8,130 nucleotides of DNA, from contig NZ_JZWV01000952.1 of assembly GCF_000966975.1 (NCBI RefSeq), forward strand, positions 1 through 8,130. Direction: 5' to 3'. Shown piece after piece: positions 1-6,766 of this stretch (position 1 is the stretch's first letter; every line of letters starts with the position of its first letter). The stretch is from Streptomyces katrae (GTDB lineage: Bacteria > Actinomycetota > Actinomycetes > Streptomycetales > Streptomycetaceae). The notes under the pieces were generated by a model. That model was given only the letters and a program-made list of their open reading frames with translations, did no database searches and was not told the origin of the DNA. The translations under genes and the position numbers were made by a program.

Positions 1-885
1 GAGCGCGCCGACGCCCACGACCTGGTGGACACCCCCACGCGGGTCCTGGGCCTGGCCACCCGCACCGCCCTGGACACCGCCGAACTCCCCCTCGCACTGC
101 GCCAGCTGCTCGGCCGCTGCACCATCCATTCCATCCCCGCCACCACCCTCTCCGGCCGCCCCAACACCGGCGGCGACGCCCCGGTGGAGGGCGTCCTGGA
201 GGCCACGGTGATGCGGCTGCGCGACCCCTCGGGGGGTGCGATCACCGTGGAGCGCCCCTACCTGCCCTTCACCCCCACCGAGTTCGCCCGCGCCCGCGCC
301 CTCGTCGACCTCGACGCCCGCCTGGGCCCCCGCGTCCCCCGGAGCCAGGACGTACTGACCCTCCCCGAGGGCAACGAGATCACCGTCCGCCGGGCCGACG
401 GCACCGACCTGGCGGCCGCCCGCGCCATGCACGACCGGTGCAGCGACCGCACCCTGGCCCTGCGTTACCACGGTCCCGTCGCCGACGCCGACCGCTACCT
501 CGGCCACCTGCTCAGCCCCCGCTTCGGCCGCACCCTGGCCGCCACCACCGCCTCCGGCCGCCTCGTCGCCCTCGGCCACCTGCTGTGGGACGGGGACGAG
601 ACCGAGGTCGCACTGCTCATCGAGGACGACTGGCAGCGCCGGGGCATCGGTTCGGAACTCCTGCGCCGGCTCCTCGCGATGGCCGTCGAGGCCGGCTCCG
701 ACAGCGTGTACGCCGTCACCCAGGCCTCCAACACCGGCATGGTCGCGGCCATGCGCGGCCTCGGCCTGCCCCTCGACTACCAGATCGAGGAGGGCACCCT
801 GGTGATCACCGCCCGGCTGGAGCCGGCGAAGGCCCTGAGGCGCCCGGAATCCGGACTCCGACAGGAGAAAAAGCCCGTATGGTGA
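1..885 (+). CDS. GNAT-family N-acetyltransferase, C-terminal part (5' end outside window)
   Basis: Probable acetyl-CoA-dependent N-acetyltransferase; the substrate (protein lysine or small-molecule amine) cannot be read from the sequence. The frame is open to the left edge, so the GTG at 25 is only an internal candidate and the real start is probably upstream; 294 codons are visible. The GNAT domain covers about visible residues 127-282. It starts at ITVRRADG and carries the acetyl-CoA pyrophosphate-binding loop QRRGIG (nt 634-651, residues 212-217) after the strand EVALLIEDDW. A later TQASNTGM segment fits motif B. The style (SDRTLALRY early, EVALLIEDDWQRRGIG later) recalls the Pat-like protein acetyltransferases, but that is only a resemblance. 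The roughly 125 residues before the domain do not match a family I recognise. The protein ends in a basic tail (RQEKKPVW). The stop lies 35 bp before the DUF885 gene on the same strand, so the two may share a transcript. Confidence 0.85.
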   Translation, partial: ERADAHDLVDTPTRVLGLATRTALDTAELPLALRQLLGRCTIHSIPATTLSGRPNTGGDAPVEGVLEATVMRLRDPSGGAITVERPYLPFTPTEFARARALVDLDARLGPRVPRSQDVLTLPEGNEITVRRADGTDLAAARAMHDRCSDRTLALRYHGPVADADRYLGHLLSPRFGRTLAATTASGRLVALGHLLWDGDETEVALLIEDDWQRRGIGSELLRRLLAMAVEAGSDSVYAVTQASNTGMVAAMRGLGLPLDYQIEEGTLVITARLEPAKALRRPESGLRQEKKPVW

Positions 886-893
886 TGACGTAG
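863..893 (+). promoter_or_regulatory. Shine-Dalgarno-like AGGAG with a four-codon mini-ORF before the DUF885 gene
   Basis: AGGAG at 863-867 is followed, after 11 bp, by ATG GTG ATG ACG TAG (879-893), which would encode MVMT. This ATG is in the same frame as the DUF885 start at 921 and is separated from it by the TAG. The AGGAG is far better than the site directly before 921 (GAAG at 909-912). It could be a tiny upstream ORF that feeds ribosomes to the real gene by re-initiation, or chance sequence at the end of the acetyltransferase gene, which it overlaps. Nothing but position and sequence supports it. Confidence 0.2.
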
Positions 894-920
894 GGGTGTC
901 GCTCATACGAAGATGTCCGC

Positions 921-2630
921 ATGTCAGAGACCCTCCACGGTGACGGCGCTGCGCTCCTGCCCCGGCAGGTCGCCGACGCCTACGTCGACGAACTCATCGC
1001 CATCAACCCGATCACCGGCACCTACCTCGGTGTCGCCGCCAGCTCCGGCAGGCTCCCGGACTACTCGCCCGCCGGCCGTGAGGCGAACGCCCGGCTGGCG
1101 CGCGAGACCCTCGCCCGGCTCGACGCGGCCGAGCAGCTGCCCGGCGCCGACGCGGACGCCGAGCGCCGCTGCGGCCGGCTGCTGCGCGAGCGCCTGAACG
1201 CCGAACTCGCCGTCCACGGGGCCGACGAGGACCTGCGCGCCGTCAGCAACATCCACTCCCCGGCGCACGAGGTCCGCGAGGTGTTCACGCTCACCCCCGC
1301 CGAGACCGAGGAGGACTGGGCCGCGATCGCCGAGCGGCTGCGCGCCGTACCGGCCGCCTTCGCCGGCTACCGCGAGAGCCTGGCCCTCGGCCTGGAGCGC
1401 GGGCTCCTCGGCGGCCCGCGCCCCACCGCCACCTTCATCGGCCAGCTCACCACCTGGGCCGGCCAGGGTGAGGGCGGGGAGCGCGACTTCTTCGGGGAGT
1501 TCGCCTCCGCCGGCCCCGACTCCCTGCGCGCCGAGCTGGACGAGGCGGCCGCCACCGCCACCGCGTCGGTGGCGGAACTGCGCGACTGGATGCGGGACGT
1601 GTACGCCCCGGCCGTCGCGGACGCCCCGGACCCGGTGGGCCGCGAGCGCTACGCCCGCTGGTCGCGCTACTTCAACGGGACGGACCTGGACCTGGACGAG
1701 GCGTACGCCTACGGCTGGGCCGAGTACCACCGCCTGCTCGGGGAGATGAAGGCCGAGTCGGCCAAGATCCTCCCGGACGAGGCCAACCCCTGGAACGTGC
1801 TGCGCCACCTGGACGAGCACGGCACCCACATCGAGGGCGTGGACGAGGTCCAGGCCTGGCTGCAGGGCCTGATGGACGAGGCCATCGAGAACCTCGACGG
1901 CACCCACTTCGAGCTCGCCGAGCGGGTCAAGCGGGTCGAGTCCAAGATCGCCCCCGCGGGCGGCGCGGCTGCCCCATACTACACCAACCCCTCGGAGGAC
2001 TTCTCCCGCCCGGGCCGCACCTGGCTGCCCACCATGGGGCAGACCCGCTTCCCCGTGTACGACCTGGTCTCCACCTGGTACCACGAGGGCGTTCCCGGCC
2101 ACCACCTCCAGCTGGCGCAGTGGACGCACGTGGCCGACCAGCTCTCCCGCTACCAGGCCACCGTCGGCTGGGTCAGCGCCAACTGCGAGGGCTGGGCCCT
2201 GTACGCCGAGCGCCTGATGGACGAACTGGGCTACCTCAAGGACGCCGAGCAGCGCCTGGGCTACCTGGACTGCCAGATGATGCGCGCCGCGCGCGTGATC
2301 GTGGACATCGGCATGCACCTGGGGCTGGAGATCCCGGCGGACTCGCCGTTCCACCCGGGCGAGCGCTGGACGGTGGACCTGGCGCAGGAGTTCTTCGGGC
2401 AGCACAGCGGCCGGCCGGCGGACTTCATCGAGAGCGAGGTGACCCGCTACCTTTCGATGCCGGGCCAGGCCATCGGCTACAAGCTGGGCGAGCGCGCCTG
2501 GCTGCTTGGCCGGGACAACGCCCGCGCCGCACGCGGGGAGTCCTTCGACCTGAAGGCCTGGCACATGGCGGCGCTGTCGCAGGGTTCGCTGGGCCTGGAC
2601 GACCTGGTGGACGAGCTCTCGCGGCTCTGA
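921..2630 (+). CDS. DUF885-family protein, putative zinc metallopeptidase-like
   Basis: A 569-residue protein of the DUF885 type, which is about the usual full length for the family. The physiological substrate is unknown. Near the C-terminal third it carries H388-E-G-V-P-G-H394-H395, the hallmark histidine cluster of the family, followed about 28 residues later by NCEGWALYAE with E423. From family knowledge these residues are thought to form a zincin-like metal site (two His plus a downstream Glu); the spacing is longer than in classical HExxH. The N-terminus (DELIAINPITGTYLGV) fits the family's usual beginning. No signal peptide or membrane segment is seen, so it is probably cytoplasmic. 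ATG at 921 is chosen because an in-frame TAG at 891-893 blocks extension and the family N-terminus follows at once; the ribosome site is weak (GAAG, 8 bp upstream). The gene follows the acetyltransferase gene by 35 bp and ends 20 bp before a strong hairpin. Family assignment is firm; peptidase activity is inferred. Confidence 0.87.
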   Translation: MSETLHGDGAALLPRQVADAYVDELIAINPITGTYLGVAASSGRLPDYSPAGREANARLARETLARLDAAEQLPGADADAERRCGRLLRERLNAELAVHGADEDLRAVSNIHSPAHEVREVFTLTPAETEEDWAAIAERLRAVPAAFAGYRESLALGLERGLLGGPRPTATFIGQLTTWAGQGEGGERDFFGEFASAGPDSLRAELDEAAATATASVAELRDWMRDVYAPAVADAPDPVGRERYARWSRYFNGTDLDLDEAYAYGWAEYHRLLGEMKAESAKILPDEANPWNVLRHLDEHGTHIEGVDEVQAWLQGLMDEAIENLDGTHFELAERVKRVESKIAPAGGAAAPYYTNPSEDFSRPGRTWLPTMGQTRFPVYDLVSTWYHEGVPGHHLQLAQWTHVADQLSRYQATVGWVSANCEGWALYAERLMDELGYLKDAEQRLGYLDCQMMRAARVIVDIGMHLGLEIPADSPFHPGERWTVDLAQEFFGQHSGRPADFIESEVTRYLSMPGQAIGYKLGERAWLLGRDNARAARGESFDLKAWHMAALSQGSLGLDDLVDELSRL

Positions 2631-2650
2631 TCCCTTTCCCCGCCACGCGC

Positions 2651-2694
2651 CGACGGCCGCCCGCTCCCCTCGGAAGGGGGCCGGGCGGCCGTCG
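2651..2694. terminator. Bidirectional GC-rich hairpin terminator between convergent genes
   Basis: The arms 2651-2663 and 2682-2694 are perfect 13-bp complements (CGACGGCCGCCCG). After one C/C mismatch the stem continues with six more pairs (one of them G-T) to a four-base loop at 2671-2674. It lies 20 bp after the DUF885 stop and 17 bp beyond the rhodanese stop on the other strand, so it can serve both. No T-run follows on either side, which is common for terminators in high-GC actinomycetes. Confidence 0.75.
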
Positions 2695-2711
2695 TCCGTG
2701 CGCCGGGCGGC

Positions 2712-3224
2712 TCAGCAGCCGCAGTCGTCGGAGTCGGTGGGGGCGGTCAGCGGGTCGGCCTCGGCACGCTGCTGGGTGCCCTGCCAGGTCTCGACCTCGA
2801 AGCCCTCGCGGATCCAGTACTCGATGCCGCCGAGCATCTCCTTGACCTGGAAGCCGAGTTCGGCCAGGGCGAGGGCGGAGCGGGTGCCTCCGTTGCAGCC
2901 CGGCCCCCAGCAGTAGGTGACCACGGGGACGTTCTTGTCGAGGAGCTTCTCGGCCTGTTCGGGGATCAGCGCGGTGGGGAGGTGGATCGCGCCGGGTACG
3001 TGGGCCTGGTCCCAGGACGGCGTGGAACGGGAGTCGATCAGCTGGAAGCCGAGGTCGGCGCCCTGCTCCCGGTGCGCCTTGAAGGCCGCGGCGACGTCGG
3101 ACACGTCCGCGTGGAAGGCCAGGCTGGCCGCGAAGTAGGCGGCGGCCGCTGCCGGGGTGGCCGGGGGGACCCGGAGGACGGGGTTGGCGGTGGCGGGGGC
3201 GGTCGTGGTGTTCGTCGTCGTCAT
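2712..3224 (-). CDS. Single-domain rhodanese-like sulfurtransferase
   Basis: A 170-residue, single-domain rhodanese that probably moves sulfane sulfur through a cysteine persulfide; donor and acceptor are unknown. Visible landmarks are QLIDSRS (D64), HVPGAIHLP at 75-83, and the active-site loop YCWGPGCNGGTRSA, where C110 starts the six-residue C-x4-R loop (R115) expected of sulfurtransferases. C105 lies five residues before it and could form a disulfide or relay partner. The extreme C-terminus is DSDDCGC, giving two more cysteines (C168, C170). The first 25 residues are Thr/Ala/Pro-rich and probably disordered. No signal peptide is seen, so it is likely cytoplasmic. The ATG at 3224 has no Shine-Dalgarno sequence but lies 7 bp after a TAGATT box, suggesting a leaderless mRNA. 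It is divergent from an Lrp/AsnC-type regulator, which probably controls it. The family call is secure; the cellular role (sulfide or cysteine handling, thiolation or repair) is open. Confidence 0.9.
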   Translation of the reverse strand: MTTTNTTTAPATANPVLRVPPATPAAAAAYFAASLAFHADVSDVAAAFKAHREQGADLGFQLIDSRSTPSWDQAHVPGAIHLPTALIPEQAEKLLDKNVPVVTYCWGPGCNGGTRSALALAELGFQVKEMLGGIEYWIREGFEVETWQGTQQRAEADPLTAPTDSDDCGC

Positions 3225-3231
3225 GGCTCAA

Positions 3232-3260
3232 AATCTACGAAGAGTTGATCAGCCCGGGAA
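3232..3260 (-). promoter_or_regulatory. Putative leaderless promoter of the rhodanese gene
   Basis: On the minus strand TAGATT (3237-3232) fits the actinomycete -10 consensus TAGRRT or TANNNT. It ends 7 bp before the ATG at 3224, so transcription would begin at or next to the start codon. The -35 position is weak: TTCCCG (3260-3255) at a 17-bp spacing. A weak -35 together with an inverted-repeat arm just upstream (3263-3275) would suit a promoter that needs an activator. Confidence 0.5.
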
Positions 3261-3262
3261 GT

Positions 3263-3302
3263 GGGATTCCCCGGCCTTCGCCTTGTTCTGCCGGGGAATC
3301 CC
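3263..3302. promoter_or_regulatory. 13-bp perfect inverted repeat, candidate operator for the Lrp-type regulator
   Basis: GGGATTCCCCGGC (3263-3275) and GCCGGGGAATCCC (3290-3302) are perfect complements separated by 14 bp. Each arm also contains GGGAWTCCC, a palindrome around one central base. The two 9-mers (3263-3271 and 3294-3302) are 31 bp apart centre to centre, about three helical turns, so they face the same side of the DNA. If both genes start leaderless, the right arm covers about -29 to -17 of the regulator promoter and the left arm about -39 to -51 of the rhodanese promoter. That layout suits autorepression and rhodanese activation. The binding protein is inferred from proximity only. 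Confidence 0.6.
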
Positions 3303-3312
3303 CTGCTAGATC
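3283..3312 (+). promoter_or_regulatory. Putative leaderless promoter of the Lrp/AsnC-type regulator gene
   Basis: TTGTTC (3283-3288) as -35 and TAGATC (3307-3312) as -10 are 18 bp apart, and the -10 ends 6 bp before the ATG at 3319. No convincing ribosome-binding site precedes that ATG, which fits a leaderless transcript. The right arm of the inverted repeat lies between the two boxes. Confidence 0.5.
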
Positions 3313-3318
3313 TGGGTC

Positions 3319-3765
3319 ATGAGCGGTTATTCCCCCGACGCCACCGACTGGCGCATCCTGGCGGCCCTCCAGCAGGACGGCCGGGCCAGCTTCACCGAGC
3401 TCGCGCGCGCCGTCTCGATGTCCGCGAGCGCCGTCACCGAGCGGGTCCGCCGCATGGAGGAGGCCGGGATCATCACCGGCTACACGGCCGTCGTGGACCA
3501 CGAGAAGCTCGGCAAGGCGATCCTGGCGCTGGTCCGGCTGCGTTATCCGCACGGCAACTACAAGCCGTTCCACGACTTCCTGGAAGCGACCTCCGAGATC
3601 CTGGAGGCCCACCACGTCACGGGCGACGACTGCTTCGTCCTCAAGGTCGCCGCCCGTTCCATGGGGCACCTGGAGGAGGTCACGGGCCGGATCGCCGGAC
3701 TGGGCCCGGTGACCACCAGCATCGTGTACTCGTCCCCGCTGGCGCGGCGTCCGCTCAGTCCCTGA
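3319..3765 (+). CDS. Lrp/AsnC-family transcriptional regulator
   Basis: A 148-residue DNA-binding regulator of typical length for the feast/famine (Lrp/AsnC) family, usually acting as dimers to octamers and sensing an amino acid or related small molecule. The N-terminal AsnC-type helix-turn-helix covers about residues 7-58: DWRILAALQQDGRASFTELA, then the recognition helix MSASAVTERVRRMEEAGII, then GYTAVVD. The C-terminal ligand-binding/oligomerisation (RAM) domain follows at about 65-142, with the conserved segment HHVTGDDCFVLKV. The effector cannot be read from the sequence. Divergence from a rhodanese gene makes a sulfur-containing effector such as cysteine plausible; Lrp-type regulators of cysteine breakdown (DecR/CyuR) are known in enterobacteria. 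It probably binds the inverted repeat at 3263-3302 and represses itself. ATG at 3319 is chosen because the helix-turn-helix starts right after it and a -10 box lies just before it. Its stop lies inside the convergent sbcC gene. Confidence 0.93.
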   Translation: MSGYSPDATDWRILAALQQDGRASFTELARAVSMSASAVTERVRRMEEAGIITGYTAVVDHEKLGKAILALVRLRYPHGNYKPFHDFLEATSEILEAHHVTGDDCFVLKVAARSMGHLEEVTGRIAGLGPVTTSIVYSSPLARRPLSP

Positions 3766-6700
3766 TCCCCGCCGTGCGGTGGCGCACGACCGAGCCGCCG
3801 CGCTGCTTGACGATCTCCAACTGGGCCTGGACCCGGGTGCGCAGGTCGCCGACGTGGCTGACGATGCCCACGCTGCGGTCGCGTTCGCGCAGGCTGTCCA
3901 GTACGTCGAGGACCTCGTCCAGGGCCTGGTCGTCGAGGCTGCCGAAGCCCTCGTCGATGAAGAGGGTGTCCAGGCGCATGCCGCCCGCCTCGTCGGTGAC
4001 CACGTCGGCCAGCCCCAGGGCCAGGGCGAGCGAGGCGAAGAAGGTCTCGCCGCCGGAGAGGGTGGCGGTGTCCCGTTCGCTGCCGGTCCAGGCGTCCACC
4101 ACGTGCAGCCCCAGGCCGGAGCGCCCGCGTCCGCTCGCCCGGGCGTCGGAGTGGACCAGGGTGTAGCGGCCGCCGGACATGCGCAGCAGGCGTACCGTCG
4201 CGGCGGCGGCGACCTGTTCCAGCCGGGCGGCCAGGACGTACGACTCCAGCCGCATCCTGCGCTCGTTGTCGGCGGAGGTGCCCGCGGTGAGCCCGGCGAG
4301 GCGGGCCACCCGCTCGTAGGCCTCGCGCAGCGGGCCCAGGGCGCGCAGCTCCTGCTCCGCCTGCCGGGAGAGCCGGTCCAGTTCGGCGCAGCGGACGCGG
4401 GCGGCGTCCACGGCCGAGCCGGCGGTGCGCAGCCGCGCGGCGGCCCGTTCCGCGGCGGCCTCGGCCGCGGCGGGGTCGGCCGGGGGCAGGGCGGCGGCCG
4501 CGGCGGTGTCGGCCTCGGCACGCCGCTCGGCGAGCATCGCCTCCTCGGCCTGCCAGGCGTCCAGGCGGTGCTGGAGGGCGGCGCGCTCGTACTCGGGCAG
4601 CACGGCGTCGGCGGCCGCTTCGACGGTGTCGAAGCCGGCCTTGAAGGCGGCGTCGGCGAGCTGGTCGTCGGCCTGCTTCAGCCGGGCGGCCGTGTCCTCG
4701 GCGCGGCGCAGGGCCGCGGCGGCCGTGGTGACCATCCGGATGCGGTCCTCCAGGGTGCGGGCGCGGGCCGCGACGCTGGGCGAGTCGCCCCGGACGAGGA
4801 CGAGTTCGGCTTCGAGGGCGGCCTGCTCCTGGTCCAGGGCCTCGCGCCGGGAGGCCCGGGCGGCGGCCCGGCGCTCGGCTTCGAGCCGGTCGGAGCTGCG
4901 CGCCTCGTGCTCCCGCTCGGCGCGGGCGAGGCGCTCGCGGGCGGTGTGGAGTGCGGCGGCCTCCGCGTGCGCGGCTGCGTGGCGCTCGCTCAGGTCGGCG
5001 GTGAGGGCCAGGAGTTCGGCGGTGGTGGCGTCCCCGGCGGCGCCGGCCGCCTCGGCCTCGGCCTCCCGGAGGGAGGCGAGCCGGCGTTCGACGGCGGCCC
5101 GGCGCTCCTCGGCCTGCTCGAAACGGGCGTGGGCGGCGTCCTCGGCGGCCCGGTCCACGTGTCCGGGGGCGGGGCGGGCCGGAGCGGGGTGCTCCGCCGA
5201 TCCGCACACCGTGCAGGGCTCCCCCGGGGTCAGGGCGGCGGCCAGCTCGGCGGCGATGCCGCGCAGCCGGGCCTCCTTGAGGTCCAGCCAGCGTTCCTTG
5301 GCGGCGTACGACTCCTCGCGTACGGAGTCCAGCTCTCCGGCGGCGGCCGCGGCGTCGGCGGCGAGGGAGTCGCGGCGCCGGGCGGCGGCCAGCTGGGCCC
5401 GGGCGGGCTCCAGCCGGCCGGCGAGCTGTTCGGCGAGGGTGAGGGCCTGCTGGGCGGCGTCGACCCGTTCCTGCAGGGCGGCGCGGGTGGACTCCCAGCG
5501 GGCCAGCCACTCGGCGGACTCCTGGTGCTGCTCGTCGGCGTCCCGGGACTCCCGCTCCAGCGTGGCGCGCTCGCGGCCGATCTCGGCGCTGCGCTGTTCC
5601 GCCCGCTGGGCGGCGCCGGCCGCGCCGAGGTCCTCGCGCAGCCGCTGCTCGACGGCGCCGAGCTGTTCGGTGCCGGCCCCGGCGAGGGCGGGGGGCAGCT
5701 CCGCCCGGGCGAGGGTCTCGGCGTGGGCGGCGGTGAGGTGGGCGGCGGCCGCGGCCCCGCGCAGTTCCAGGGCCGGGGCGACGAGGGCGCCCCGGCGGGC
5801 CCGGTCCAGCAGCTCACGCACGCGTTCACGCTCCGGCGCGGCCTGCTCCAGCAGGGCGGCCCGGCGGGCGGTCTCGGCGTGGCGGTGCTGGAGCCGGTCG
5901 AGTTCCCGGGCCTCCTCGGCGGCGCGCCGGGCCGCGGCGTGCCGTCCCTCGGCGGCGGCCAGGGCGTACTCGGCGACGGTGAGCCGCTCGCGGGCGGAGC
6001 AGCGGGCGACGGCCGCCCAGGCCCGGACGGCCTCGGCGAGGCCGGGGTCGCCGGGCTGGTGGGCGGGCAGGGGCCAGGCGCGCAGGTCGGCGCTGTCGCC
6101 GGCGGCCTGGGCGAGCCGCTGGGCGGCGGCGAGCACCTTCTCGTCGCCGGCCCGCACCTTGGCCTCGGCGGCCCGGCGGCGTTCGGCGAGGAGGGTCTCG
6201 ACGGCGGCGAAGCGGCGGGTGTCGAAGAGCCGGCCAAGGAGCCGGCCGCGGGCCTCCGCGCCGGCGCGCAGGAACTGGGCGAATTCCCCCTGCGGGAGGA
6301 GGACCACCTGGCAGAACTGCTCGCGGCTCATGCCGAGGAGCTGTTCGATCTCCTCGCCGATCTCCTGGTGGGAGCGGCTGAGCGCGCTCCAGCCGTCGCC
6401 GGTGTGTTCGCGGAGCCAGGACTGGGCCTTGTCCTTGGTGGTGCCGGTGCCGCGCTTCTTGGGGCGGTCCTGTTCGGGGCGGCGGGTGATCTCCAGCCGG
6501 CGGCCGCCCACGGTGAGTTCGAGGGTGACCTCGGTGGGGGTGTCGGGGGCGGCGTGGTCGCTGCGCAGGGTGGTGCCGGGGGCCTGGCGGGAGCCGGGCA
6601 CGGAGCCGTAGAGGGCGTAGCAGACGGCGTCGAGCACGGAGGTCTTGCCGGCGCCGGTGGGCCCGTGCAGCAGGAAGATCCCGGCGCCGGAGAGGGCGTC

Positions 6701-6766
6701 GAAGTCGATGCTCTGGGGTTCGGCGAAGGGTCCGAAGGCGGTGACCTCGAGCCGGTGCAGCCTCAT
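3755..6766 (-). CDS. sbcC: SbcC, ATPase/coiled-coil subunit of the SbcCD nuclease (Rad50-like)
   Basis: A 1003-residue SMC/Rad50-type ATPase that works with SbcD as an ATP-dependent exonuclease and hairpin endonuclease, removing cruciforms, blocked ends and stalled-fork structures (family knowledge). The E. coli protein is 1048 residues, so this is full length. Seen in order: start MRLHRLEVTAFGPF; Walker A GPTGAGKT (35-42); Q-loop LLPQGEF (Q159); a long Ala/Glu/Arg-rich coiled coil; the zinc-hook C518-T-V-C521 at its midpoint; the returning coil; ABC signature LSGGE (903-907); and Walker B with D-loop LFIDEGFGSLD (935-945). ATG at 6766 overlaps the sbcD stop by 4 bp (ATGA), and GGAG lies 8 bp upstream inside sbcD (minus-strand reading of 6775-6778), so translation is coupled. 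The gene ends inside the tail of the convergent Lrp-type gene with no obvious terminator of its own. Confidence 0.97.
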   Translation of the reverse strand: MRLHRLEVTAFGPFAEPQSIDFDALSGAGIFLLHGPTGAGKTSVLDAVCYALYGSVPGSRQAPGTTLRSDHAAPDTPTEVTLELTVGGRRLEITRRPEQDRPKKRGTGTTKDKAQSWLREHTGDGWSALSRSHQEIGEEIEQLLGMSREQFCQVVLLPQGEFAQFLRAGAEARGRLLGRLFDTRRFAAVETLLAERRRAAEAKVRAGDEKVLAAAQRLAQAAGDSADLRAWPLPAHQPGDPGLAEAVRAWAAVARCSARERLTVAEYALAAAEGRHAAARRAAEEARELDRLQHRHAETARRAALLEQAAPERERVRELLDRARRGALVAPALELRGAAAAAHLTAAHAETLARAELPPALAGAGTEQLGAVEQRLREDLGAAGAAQRAEQRSAEIGRERATLERESRDADEQHQESAEWLARWESTRAALQERVDAAQQALTLAEQLAGRLEPARAQLAAARRRDSLAADAAAAAGELDSVREESYAAKERWLDLKEARLRGIAAELAAALTPGEPCTVCGSAEHPAPARPAPGHVDRAAEDAAHARFEQAEERRAAVERRLASLREAEAEAAGAAGDATTAELLALTADLSERHAAAHAEAAALHTARERLARAEREHEARSSDRLEAERRAAARASRREALDQEQAALEAELVLVRGDSPSVAARARTLEDRIRMVTTAAAALRRAEDTAARLKQADDQLADAAFKAGFDTVEAAADAVLPEYERAALQHRLDAWQAEEAMLAERRAEADTAAAAALPPADPAAAEAAAERAAARLRTAGSAVDAARVRCAELDRLSRQAEQELRALGPLREAYERVARLAGLTAGTSADNERRMRLESYVLAARLEQVAAAATVRLLRMSGGRYTLVHSDARASGRGRSGLGLHVVDAWTGSERDTATLSGGETFFASLALALGLADVVTDEAGGMRLDTLFIDEGFGSLDDQALDEVLDVLDSLRERDRSVGIVSHVGDLRTRVQAQLEIVKQRGGSVVRHRTAGIRD
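3773..3788 (+). terminator. Short hairpin after the Lrp-type gene, possible weak terminator
   Basis: CGTGCG (3773-3778) and CGCACG (3783-3788) form a 6-bp perfect stem with a GTGG loop, 7 bp after the regulator stop. It lies within the sbcC coding sequence and has no T-run, so it may be incidental. It is the only hairpin I see that could end the regulator transcript before it runs far antisense into sbcC. Confidence 0.2.

Noticed and set aside
924..2564. 546-codon open frame antisense to the DUF885 gene
   Set aside because: Another GC-driven shadow: repetitive Gly/Val/Ala/Arg composition and no motif. The sense strand encodes a coherent family protein.
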